Assembly: GCF_001043005.1 (NCBI RefSeq)
Contig: NZ_JYKZ01000010.1
Coordinates: 62,001 to 126,000 of the forward strand
Length of the DNA: 64,000 nucleotides
Reading direction: 5' to 3'
From: Pseudomonas psychrophila
GTDB lineage: Bacteria; Pseudomonadota; Gammaproteobacteria; Pseudomonadales; Pseudomonadaceae
Made by a program: the position numbers and the translations under genes. Below are positions 7,169 through 14,872 of the stretch, piece by piece. Every line of letters begins with the position of its first letter. Position 1 is the first letter of the stretch. The notes beneath the pieces are model-generated. The model had not been told where the DNA came from. It saw only the letters and a list, made by a program, of their open reading frames with translations, and did not search any database.

Positions 7169-9604
7169 TTACCACTTGTAGTTGACGCTGGCCATGACGT
7201 TGCGGCGGTCGCCGTAGTAGCAGTAGAAGCCATCGCAGGTCGACAGGTATTCCTTGTCGAAGACGTTGTTGGCGTTAACTGAAACCGTCGCACCTTTAAG
7301 CGATTTGTTCATTTTTCCCAGATCATAATGCACGGCAGCGTCATAGACGGTGTAGGCGTCGGTGTGGCCATAAGAGGCATCGGGCACATAGGCCATGCTG
7401 CCAATCGCAATGTTGTCGGTTTCGCCAATGTAGCGAGCGCCAAAGCCCACACCGAAACCTTCCAGTGTGCCTTGGTGCCACGTGTAGTCAGCCCAGATCG
7501 AGGCTTGATGCTCAGGCGTCAGTGGCAATGGACGGTTCTTGTCCAGCGGGTCGGACACCTTGGTCATTTTGGTGTTGGCGTAGGTGTAGGCGGCTGTCAG
7601 CTTCAGGTTGTCGTTGACGTTGCCCACCGCCTCCAGTTCCAGCCCGCGTACGTTGGCTTCGCCCAGTGGCCGGCTCACACCCAGGGTATCGCTGAGCACA
7701 ATATTTTTGCGGGTCAGGTCGTATACGGCGGCGGTGAACAGCATGTCGCTGCCCGGCGGCTGGTATTTGAGACCCAGTTCATATTGCTTGCCGGTGCCGG
7801 GTTTGAATGCCTTGCCGCCAAACCCTCCTGGCTCGGCCTGGAACGATTCGGCATAGGAAACGTAAGGCGTAAAGCCGGAGTCGAACACATAACTCAGAGC
7901 CGCATTGCCGGTGAAGGCGCTGTCGTCACGCTTGTCGCGGGCATTGTTCTCGTTATGGAACGTGGTGTCAGTGTGCAGCCAGTCCTGACGACCGCCCAGG
8001 GTCAAGCGCCAGTTATCCAGCGCCATCTGGTCTTGCAGGTAAACACCTGTATCGCGGGTTTTCTGGTTGTAGTCGTTATAGGCCGTGTATTTGACGTTGC
8101 TGAAATCTTGCCCATAAATCGGGTTGATAATGTTGCTGGCTGGGGCTGAGCCATAGTCCCATTTGTAATTGGTATTGATGCGCTGATGGTCAAGACCAAT
8201 CAAGAGGGCGTGTTTGATTACGCCGGTGTCGAAGTCGGCCTGGAAGTTGTTGTCGACAGCAAACTGGCTAATGTCTTCATCGACCACGTTCGCCCCGCGC
8301 TGCAGGGTTCCATCGTCTGCAACCGAGCCGTAATAGCCCCCGGCGGTAATGCCCTGGAATGCCAGGTCGCTTTTTGTGTAGCGCAGGTTTTGGTGGAACT
8401 GCCACACATCGTTGAGACGGTGTTCAAACGCATAGCCCAGTGCGTAGTAGGTCTTGTCGTAGAACTCCCATTTAGGGTCACCCAGGTTCTTGTGATATTT
8501 CACTTCGCCCGCAGGTGAGGACACTTTGGTGCCTTGCAGCGGCAAGAACTGGCTGGTGATGGCGGTATCGTCGCGATTGAACTGGCTGAGGAAGGTCAGT
8601 TTGGTGTCTTCGTCGATATTCCAGGTCAGGCTTGGGGCAATGTTGTAGCGTTTGTCTTCGTTGTGTTCGATGGCGGTGTTGCTGTCGCGAACTACGCCGC
8701 TGACGCGATATAAAAAGCGTCCTTCATCATCGATAGGGCCAGTGCTGTCGAAGCTGATTTGCTTGCGCTGGTAGCTGCCGACTTGAAGCTGTACTTCATG
8801 ACTTGCGTTGTTTTCAGGGCGACGGCTGACCATGTCCAGCAAGCCGCCCGCCGGAGTTTGTCCATAGACCGATGAGGCAGGCCCGCGGAGCAGGGCCACG
8901 CGCTCCAAGTCCCAGGTTTCCAGTTTTGGCATGGCGTAGGTGCCTTTGGGCAACGCCAGGCCATCGAGAAACTGGGTCGGTTCAAAACCTCGCACTTTCA
9001 ACCACTCTGCACGGCTGTCGCTGCCATAACTGCTGGCGGTGACACCGGGCATATAGCGCACGGCATCATCCAGATTCTGTACTGCCCGGTCCTGCATCTG
9101 GTCGCGAGTGGCGACGGAGATGGAACGAGGAGCTTCAACCAGTGATGTATCGGTCTTGGTGCCAGAGGCTGTGCGCTGAGCGAGGTAGCCATCCACCGGT
9201 CCCCAGGCACTTTCGTAATTGTCCTGGCCGGAGATGGTCGTTGCTTCAAGCGCCAATGCGCCCTGGGGCATTTCGATCAGAGTGAAGCTCCCTGCGTTGC
9301 CGGGCACCAACTGCAACCCGCTCCCCTGCAGCGCCTCACGCAATGCCGTGGTTGCCTCGAACGTACCTTTTACCGGGGCTGAGGTTTTACCGGCCAGCAA
9401 GGACGAGTCGATGGCCAGGGTGATGCCGGCCTGGCTGGCGATCTGGTTCAGGGTGGACGCCAAAGGGCCGGCGGGCAGGTTGTAGCTGCGCGCAGACGAT
9501 GTCTGCTCGCCAGCAACCAGCGCGGTGCTGGTCAACGGGGCGCAGAGAGCGATGGCTACGGCTAACAGGCTGGGGCGCAAAAACGTGTCGAGGGAGCGGG
9601 ACAT
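7169..9604 (-). CDS. foxA: TonB-dependent siderophore receptor with N-terminal signalling domain (FoxA-like)
   Basis: 811 residues; AGGAA stands 9 bases before the ATG. Order of parts: signal peptide (about 1-32), STN signalling domain (about 45-120, FNLPAGPLASTL-type start: YNLPAGPLASTLNQIA), plug (about 145-260, with VRGFEP and YGQTPAGG) and a 22-strand barrel ending NYKW, a terminal aromatic as usual. The STN domain talks to the FecR-type regulator encoded upstream. Gene order (sigma, regulator, receptor, PepSY) equals the fox locus of P. aeruginosa, which takes up ferrioxamine, so a hydroxamate ligand is the best guess. The ligand cannot be read from sequence and other hydroxamates remain possible. 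Confidence 0.85.
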   Translation of the reverse strand: MSRSLDTFLRPSLLAVAIALCAPLTSTALVAGEQTSSARSYNLPAGPLASTLNQIASQAGITLAIDSSLLAGKTSAPVKGTFEATTALREALQGSGLQLVPGNAGSFTLIEMPQGALALEATTISGQDNYESAWGPVDGYLAQRTASGTKTDTSLVEAPRSISVATRDQMQDRAVQNLDDAVRYMPGVTASSYGSDSRAEWLKVRGFEPTQFLDGLALPKGTYAMPKLETWDLERVALLRGPASSVYGQTPAGGLLDMVSRRPENNASHEVQLQVGSYQRKQISFDSTGPIDDEGRFLYRVSGVVRDSNTAIEHNEDKRYNIAPSLTWNIDEDTKLTFLSQFNRDDTAITSQFLPLQGTKVSSPAGEVKYHKNLGDPKWEFYDKTYYALGYAFEHRLNDVWQFHQNLRYTKSDLAFQGITAGGYYGSVADDGTLQRGANVVDEDISQFAVDNNFQADFDTGVIKHALLIGLDHQRINTNYKWDYGSAPASNIINPIYGQDFSNVKYTAYNDYNQKTRDTGVYLQDQMALDNWRLTLGGRQDWLHTDTTFHNENNARDKRDDSAFTGNAALSYVFDSGFTPYVSYAESFQAEPGGFGGKAFKPGTGKQYELGLKYQPPGSDMLFTAAVYDLTRKNIVLSDTLGVSRPLGEANVRGLELEAVGNVNDNLKLTAAYTYANTKMTKVSDPLDKNRPLPLTPEHQASIWADYTWHQGTLEGFGVGFGARYIGETDNIAIGSMAYVPDASYGHTDAYTVYDAAVHYDLGKMNKSLKGATVSVNANNVFDKEYLSTCDGFYCYYGDRRNVMASVNYKW

Positions 9605-9694
9605 TCGGCGGGTTCCTGAATGGAAATGTTTCTTTATGCCTATCTGCCGGATGAGAGTTGAAAAGTGATAGGGCTGATTGAAAATAATTTAGAT

Positions 9695-10672
9695 TCAGTT
9701 CGCCGACGGCTTGGCACTGACGGTGACCCACCATGGGGTGCGTTGTTCGATGTGTACCGGCAAGGTCGGCAACAGGGCATTGAGCGACAACTCGATGTTG
9801 TTCAGCGGGAAGCTGCCGGTGATGCGCAGGTCAGCGACTTCGGGCTCTACGCCCAGATGGCCGCGATGGTAGCGGTTGAGCTCGCTGATCATGTCGGCCA
9901 GGCGCACGTTGTCGAGTACCAACATTCCCCGTGTCCAGGCATCTGCCCCGGGGCTGAGGGCGAGCATTTGGCCTAGACGATCGCGGTGCATCAGCACCTG
10001 CTGGCCTTCGCTGTAGAGGGTGCGCTCGGCGCTGTTTTCAGGGTGTGCCTCGACCCGCGATTGCAGAACACTCAGGCGAGTGCCCTGGTCTTCGCGCTTG
10101 ACCATGAACCGTGTGCCCAGTGCGCGCAGGCTGCCATCGCGGGTTTGCACGATAAACGGTCGAGGATCGCCATGGCCGGTCTCAACCATGATCTCGCCTT
10201 CTTGCAGGATGATGCGCCGCGTCGTGTCATCAAACTGCACATCGATTGCGCTGTGGGTGTTGAGGTTGAGCAGCGTGCCGTCGGCCAGCCGTAACTGGCG
10301 CTGTTCGCCGGTGGCGGTGCGCTGATCGGCCATCCAGTAATCAATGGGCAGGTAGTTTTTACCGGCGAACAAGGCCACTCCACAGACCAGCGCAATACTG
10401 GCCAGGCCACTGCCTATTTTGCGCACCCGCTCCTGTACGCCATTGCGGGCATTAAGCAAGGCGTTGCGCGCAGGGATGCTGGTAGTGCTGAAGCGCTGAT
10501 CGAGCATGCCCAGTTGTAGCCAGGCCCGGGCGTGTTCTTCGCTGGCGCTGTACCACTTGGCAAATTCAGCCTGTTCCACGGCACTGCCGCTGCCGCAATC
10601 CAGGCACAGTTGCCAGGCGATGGCGGCATCCAGCACGTGGGATGAGACCGGTTTGGCGTTGGCCTGGCTCAT
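9695..10672 (-). CDS. foxR: FecR-family sigma regulator (FoxR-like)
   Basis: 325 residues starting MSQANAKPVS; the ATG overlaps the sigma stop codon by 4 bp. The N-terminal cytoplasmic part (about 10-70, DUF4880-like, with AIAWQLCLDCGSG) binds the sigma factor, a membrane helix follows at about 83-103, and the periplasmic FecR domain spans about 115-210 (RTATGEQRQLRLADGTLLNLNTHSA region). The C-terminus would contact the STN domain of the receptor encoded next. It passes the siderophore signal inward and may act both as anti-sigma and as activator. The 90-bp gap before the receptor probably holds the sigma-dependent receptor promoter. Confidence 0.88.
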   Translation of the reverse strand: MSQANAKPVSSHVLDAAIAWQLCLDCGSGSAVEQAEFAKWYSASEEHARAWLQLGMLDQRFSTTSIPARNALLNARNGVQERVRKIGSGLASIALVCGVALFAGKNYLPIDYWMADQRTATGEQRQLRLADGTLLNLNTHSAIDVQFDDTTRRIILQEGEIMVETGHGDPRPFIVQTRDGSLRALGTRFMVKREDQGTRLSVLQSRVEAHPENSAERTLYSEGQQVLMHRDRLGQMLALSPGADAWTRGMLVLDNVRLADMISELNRYHRGHLGVEPEVADLRITGSFPLNNIELSLNALLPTLPVHIEQRTPWWVTVSAKPSAN

Positions 10673-11193
10673 ACCGGTTCGCCATAGAGGGCGATGTAGC
10701 ACTGGCGGATACCTTGGGCCAGATACTGGCGTACACGGGGCACAGACACGCCTAGGCGTTCGGCGATTTCTGCGTGGGTCAGGCCATCGAGACGGCTGTG
10801 CAGGAAGGCTGCACGGGACTTGCTCGACAGCTTGCCCAGCAGACGGTCAATGGCCTTCAGGTCTTCAAGGATCAGTTGCTGGACTTCGGGCGAGGGTTGC
10901 TCGGCCTCGGGGATCAGCATCAGCTCGTTGAGGTAGGCCTGCTCCAGCGCGGCGCGGCGAAAATAGTCGAACAGCAGGCCCTTGGCGATGGCGGCCAGGA
11001 ATGCCCGAGGCTCACGGGGAGCTTGCAGTTCAGGGCGGCCCAGCAGGCGCACAAAAGTGTCCTGGCTGAGGTCTTCGGCCCGCTGCGGGCAGGCCACGTT
11101 GCGCCGCAACCACGCCAGCAGCCAGCCGCGATGGTCGCGGTAAAGCGCTCCAACCAGCTCACTGTGTGGGTTTTGGACTGACGACAAAGACAT
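10669..11193 (-). CDS. foxI: FecI-type ECF sigma factor (FoxI-like)
   Basis: 174 residues from the ATG at 11193; GTG at 11196 and TTG at 11205 are in-frame alternatives and none has a strong ribosome site. Region 2 (about 15-80, with CPQRAEDLSQDTFVRLL) and region 4 (about 115-170, with THAEIAERLGVSVPRVRQYLAQG) are complete. It would direct transcription of the receptor gene when the receptor is occupied by its siderophore. A Fur-like site sits about 24 bp upstream of the start, so its synthesis should be iron-repressed. Coupled by overlap to the FecR-type gene. Confidence 0.9.
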   Translation of the reverse strand: MSLSSVQNPHSELVGALYRDHRGWLLAWLRRNVACPQRAEDLSQDTFVRLLGRPELQAPREPRAFLAAIAKGLLFDYFRRAALEQAYLNELMLIPEAEQPSPEVQQLILEDLKAIDRLLGKLSSKSRAAFLHSRLDGLTHAEIAERLGVSVPRVRQYLAQGIRQCYIALYGEPV

Positions 11194-11216
11194 CACCGAC
11201 GGCAAGTTTTAACTAA

Positions 11217-11231
11217 CGATAATTATTCGCG
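11217..11231 (-). promoter_or_regulatory. Fur-box-like site upstream of the foxI-like sigma gene
   Basis: CGATAATTATTCGCG read on the + strand matches 10 of the 14 fixed positions of the 7-1-7 Fur consensus by eye. It lies just before the sigma gene start, as in other iron-starvation sigma genes. Confidence 0.55.
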
Positions 11232-11307
11232 ATTGTGTCAGAGGGAATGGTCCTACGCAATTGACGCTCATCGGATGGCAGACACGGAGCGGTAAAAACC
11301 ATTTTTT

Positions 11308-11392
11308 GTAGGAGCGGGCTTGCTCGCGATGAAATCGCTGCGGTGTGTCTGATGGACCGGGTTGTTTGAATCGCGAGCAAGCCCGCTCCCAC
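11308..11392. repeat. REPIN-like element, GTGGGAGCGGGCTTGCTCGCGA family
   Basis: 23-bp arms, 11308-11330 and 11370-11392, are reverse complements with one mismatch and flank a 39-bp spacer. The spacer contains CTGCGGTGTGTC, close to the spacer of 39391-39477. Lies between divergently placed transcription units (the sigma promoter region and the end of the exonuclease gene). Confidence 0.85.
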
Positions 11393-11395
11393 AGA

Positions 11396-12106
11396 TTAAA
11401 AACTGTGCATCTGCTTGCGCCGCTGCCACTGGTTGAGCCGCTGTTGCAGGGCTTGGGGGGTATCGATGCCCTGAGTGCGGGCACGGCTGAAGAGGATCAA
11501 CGCCAGTTCAGCGGTAGCCAGGGCGTCGGCGCTGGCGTTGTGGCGGTCTTCGACCTGGAGGTTGAAGTGGTTGATCCACTGGTCCAGCCCGGCTTCGCGC
11601 TGATTGACCTGCGGGCACAGCATTGGCGCCATGCCCGCCACATCCAGGAACGGGTGTTGCAAACGGTAGCCCAGGCTGTCCTTGAGGGCGCGTGTGAGCA
11701 TGTGCTGGTCAAAGGGTGCATGGAATGCCAGCACCGGGCTGTCGCCCACAAAAGCCATGAAGTCGAGCAGGGCATCCGCCGGGTCGCTGCCTGCGGCAAT
11801 GGCCGCTGGCCCCAGTTCATGCAACAACATGCTGGGGCTCAGAGGGTTGTCGGGGCGCAGCAGGGTGCGTTCAAACGCCTGGCTAAAATCAATGGCGCCG
11901 TCCTCAATGACCACTGCACCGATCGACAGCACCTGGTCGCGATTGAGGTTCAGGCCGCTGGTTTCAAGATCAACCACCACCCAGCGTTGCGTGCGCATTG
12001 GCGTGTCGCCCAATTCGGTTGCGGGCGGCAGTCGCATCAGGCGCTCATGCTGCTCAAGGCTGAGCACCGGTTTTTTACGTGGCAACAACCATGACAACAG
12101 GCTCAT
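11396..12106 (-). CDS. DnaQ-like 3'-5' exonuclease (DEDDh)
   Basis: 236 residues. The DEDDh exonuclease motifs are visible: Exo I VVVDLETSG, Exo II around AFHAPFDQHML, and Exo III HNASADALATAEL with the catalytic His and Asp. It is similar in size to the epsilon proofreading subunit of DNA polymerase III but has a different N-terminus (about 40 residues) and no polymerase-binding tail that I can recognise, so it is a DnaQ paralogue, not dnaQ itself. It is translationally coupled (ATGA overlap) to the CBS/nucleotidyltransferase gene upstream; this pair occurs together in Pseudomonas. Confidence 0.88.
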   Translation of the reverse strand: MSLLSWLLPRKKPVLSLEQHERLMRLPPATELGDTPMRTQRWVVVDLETSGLNLNRDQVLSIGAVVIEDGAIDFSQAFERTLLRPDNPLSPSMLLHELGPAAIAAGSDPADALLDFMAFVGDSPVLAFHAPFDQHMLTRALKDSLGYRLQHPFLDVAGMAPMLCPQVNQREAGLDQWINHFNLQVEDRHNASADALATAELALILFSRARTQGIDTPQALQQRLNQWQRRKQMHSF

Positions 12107-14037
12107 AGCTGATACCTCAGGGCCAGGCTGCTTTGCAGGCGCTGAGCCTGACGCAGGGCTTCACGCAGTATTCGGCGGTCCAGCTGGTTGAGGCTGTCAG
12201 GGTCGACCCGGTTGGAGTACGGGCGGTTTTCCCGGGTTTGCAGCTGGTGCTGTTGCATGCGGGTTTGCTGGATAAAGTGGTAGGCCTCTTCATACGCAGC
12301 CCCGTCCAGCGGTTCGATCACTTCCAGGGCGACCAGTTGGCGCAGACGTTCAAGGGTGTTGTTGGCTGAGACTCCGTTGGCCAGCGCCAGCAGGCGGGCA
12401 CCATCCACGAAGGGCGTGAGGCCCTGGACCTTAAGATCGAGGGTGGCCTTGTCGCCACCTTTGCGCTCCAGCACGAACTCGCGAAAGCGCCCTACGGGCG
12501 GGCGATGACGCAGTGCATTGTCGGCCATCATGCGCTGGAACAGACGGTTGTCGGCGACTTGCCCGAGGATGCCGCGGCGCAGTTGCTCGCAGCCCTGTTC
12601 ATCACCCCAGACCACCCGCAGGTCGAAATAAATGGTGGAGGCCAGCAGGTTTTCAGGCGTGGCTTCGCGGATAAAGGCTGCAAAACGGCGGGCCCACTCG
12701 GTGCGTGACAGGCACAGGTCGGGGTTGCCGGCCATAATGTTGCCCTTGCACAGGGTGAAGCCGCAGGCCGCCAGGTAGTGGTTGATCTGCTGGGCGATGG
12801 GCAGCAGGCGCTCGCGAATTTCGGCGGCCTGGGCGCCATCCTGGGCCTCGAACAGAATGCCGTTGTCCTGGTCGGTGTGCAGGGTTTGCTCGCGTCGGCC
12901 TTCACTGCCAAAACACAGCCAGGTAAACGGCACGCCAGGGTCGCCCTTCTCGGCCAGCACCAGCTCGATCACCCGGCACACGGTATGGTCATTGAGCTGG
13001 GTGATGAGGTGAGTGATCTGTGTGGAAGACGCGCCGTGCGCCAGCATGCGCTCCACCAGTTGGCCGATTTCGCCCCGCAGGTTGATCAGGGTGTCCAGCC
13101 GTGGGGCATGACGGATGGTGCGCGCCAAATGGACCAGATCGACCCGTTGCAGGGAGAACAGGTCGCGTTCTGACACGACGCCGCACAGGCGCTGGTCCTT
13201 GACCAGGCACACGTGGGCAATGTGCCGCTCGGTCATGGCAACCGCCGCGTCGAAGGCACTGTGATCCGGGCTCAGGTAGAACGGGTCGGGGGTCATGTGC
13301 AAATCGATGGCTTGCGCAAAATCTTCAATGCCATTGGCTACCACCTGACGCAGGTCGCGCAGGGTGAAAATCCCCAGCGGCGACTTGTGTTCGTCGACGA
13401 TGACAATGCTGCCCACTTGCTGTTCGTGCATCAGGCGTACGGCTTCGCGCAGTGCGACGGTTGGCGCGCACGTTACGGGGTGGCGCATGGCCAATTCACC
13501 CAGGCGGGTGTTGAGCGAGTATTGAGTGCCCAGGGTTTCGGCGGCTTTTTGCTGAACCTGCTGATTGACCTTGTCGAGCAGGCTGCTGACGCCACGCAGG
13601 GCAAAGTCGCGGAACTCGTCGGACAGGCCAAACAGTTTGATAAATGCGAGTTTGTTCAGTTGCAGGCAAAACGTATCTTCAGCGGCGCGGTGTTCGGTGC
13701 GGGTGGCGCGCTCACCCAGCAAGGCGGCAAGCGGGAAGCACTCGCCGGCGGTGATTTCGAAGGTGGTCTGGGCTTCTTCGCGGCCCAGGTGGGTGCGTTC
13801 GCCCACCACACGGCCCTGTTTGACGATATAGAAGTGTTCCACCGGGCCGTCGGTCGGTCGGATGATGCTTTCGCCTGGGGCATAGAAGCGCAGTTGGCAC
13901 TGCTCGACCAGATACGCCAGGTGAGTGTTTTCCATTTGATTGAAGGGCGGGAATCGCTGCAAAAACTGCATGGTGCCGTGAATGTTCTGTAACACCGCGG
14001 TTTTTCCTGCCTGGAGAAACGCATCCGATTTACTCAT
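12103..14037 (-). CDS. Cyclic-nucleotide-binding / CBS / DUF294 nucleotidyltransferase-like protein
   Basis: 644 residues, cytoplasmic. Domains in order: cyclic-nucleotide-binding-like (about 25-145, with FYAPGESIIRPTDG), a pair of CBS domains (about 175-300), a DUF294 nucleotidyltransferase-like domain (about 340-480, with CFGSEGRREQTLHTDQDNG, the GlnD-like G-S-x2-R-x2-D-x-D pattern) and a DUF294 C-terminal helical domain (about 510-640). The G-S…D-x-D residues are intact, so nucleotidyl transfer is possible, but no substrate is known to me. CBS domains usually sense adenine nucleotides. Coupled by a 4-bp overlap to the exonuclease gene downstream. Confidence 0.88.
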   Translation of the reverse strand: MSKSDAFLQAGKTAVLQNIHGTMQFLQRFPPFNQMENTHLAYLVEQCQLRFYAPGESIIRPTDGPVEHFYIVKQGRVVGERTHLGREEAQTTFEITAGECFPLAALLGERATRTEHRAAEDTFCLQLNKLAFIKLFGLSDEFRDFALRGVSSLLDKVNQQVQQKAAETLGTQYSLNTRLGELAMRHPVTCAPTVALREAVRLMHEQQVGSIVIVDEHKSPLGIFTLRDLRQVVANGIEDFAQAIDLHMTPDPFYLSPDHSAFDAAVAMTERHIAHVCLVKDQRLCGVVSERDLFSLQRVDLVHLARTIRHAPRLDTLINLRGEIGQLVERMLAHGASSTQITHLITQLNDHTVCRVIELVLAEKGDPGVPFTWLCFGSEGRREQTLHTDQDNGILFEAQDGAQAAEIRERLLPIAQQINHYLAACGFTLCKGNIMAGNPDLCLSRTEWARRFAAFIREATPENLLASTIYFDLRVVWGDEQGCEQLRRGILGQVADNRLFQRMMADNALRHRPPVGRFREFVLERKGGDKATLDLKVQGLTPFVDGARLLALANGVSANNTLERLRQLVALEVIEPLDGAAYEEAYHFIQQTRMQQHQLQTRENRPYSNRVDPDSLNQLDRRILREALRQAQRLQSSLALRYQL

Positions 14038-14331
14038 TACTGATACCGCATTGTTGGTTGTTAGTCGTTGTTGTTATGACCGGACAGGGCAGCGCCCCAT
14101 GGCGTATTTCTATCCCTCATGCTCGGCGGTCTGCACGCGGGTGCCCATTGGACGTAAGTCTATGGGGGCTAATTTCTGTCGCTGACTTTGAAAAGTCTTA
14201 CAGGTTTTTTGTTCATTATTTGTGCGGGAGGCTTGGAAATACCTATGGCTGAGTGCACATTGGTGAACGGTCAGGGATAACCGACTACGCTGTTAGGATA
14301 TTTTGCCTACAGGTTGGCTTTAGAGAAGCGT

Positions 14332-14769
14332 ATGACTGAGCACGACATTTTGACTGACGCCGAACGCGAGGCCTTGAAAGAGGTCATGTCGTCACCTGTT
14401 TCGGCTTCATCATGTGTGTTGATTGTCGAGGACGATCCAGTGGCGCGTGAGTTGTTGGCGGAGCTTCTGGAACTCAATGCAATCGAATGCCTCACGGCCA
14501 GCAACGAAGAGCAGGCGCTGGCGCTATTGGCATCGAAACCGATCAACCTGATGATCACCGACTTGCGGATGCTGCCCCACGATGGCTTGCACCTGATCCG
14601 CAAAGTGCGCGATTCAGATCAGGCTACCTTGCCGATCATCATCATGTCGGGTGATGCGAGTGTGCGTGATGCCATCGATGCCATGCATTTGCATGTGGTC
14701 GATTTTCTGCTCAAGCCGATCGATACCGCCAAGCTGCTCAAGCTGATCCGTCAGGAGTTGGGGATGTAA
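14332..14769 (+). CDS. Single-receiver response regulator
   Basis: 145 residues from the ATG at 14332, which has AGAGAAG upstream; a TTG at 14314 is the alternative. About 27 residues of N-terminal extension precede a full receiver domain: acidic pair Glu33-Asp34 (CVLIVEDDP), phospho-acceptor Asp77 (MITDLRM), Ser106 (IMSGDAS) and Lys128 (LLKP). No output domain follows, so it must act by protein contact or in a phosphorelay. No kinase gene is adjacent. It stands alone, 294 bp from the start of the divergent CBS protein and ahead of a repeat plus terminator. Confidence 0.88.
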   Translation: MTEHDILTDAEREALKEVMSSPVSASSCVLIVEDDPVARELLAELLELNAIECLTASNEEQALALLASKPINLMITDLRMLPHDGLHLIRKVRDSDQATLPIIIMSGDASVRDAIDAMHLHVVDFLLKPIDTAKLLKLIRQELGM

Positions 14770-14784
14770 AATTTGTCTGCAACT

Positions 14785-14826
14785 CTGTGGGAGCGAGCCT
14801 GCTCGCGAGCAGGTTCGCTCCCACAG
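14785..14826. repeat. Short REP palindrome, GTGGGAGCGAGCC family
   Basis: CTGTGGGAGCGAGCCTGC and its reverse complement (one mismatch) with almost no spacer. It abuts the following terminator between two convergent genes. Confidence 0.8.
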
Positions 14827-14864
14827 ATAGCAAAAAGCCCCGAAATTCGGGGCTTTTTGCTATC
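14826..14864. terminator. Bidirectional intrinsic terminator
   Basis: GATAGCAAAAAGCCCC pairs with GGGGCTTTTTGCTATC around a short AT-containing loop. A-run and T-run flank the GC core, so it should end transcripts of the response regulator (+) and of malate synthase (-). Confidence 0.88.
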
Positions 14865-14872
14865 TACGATGT

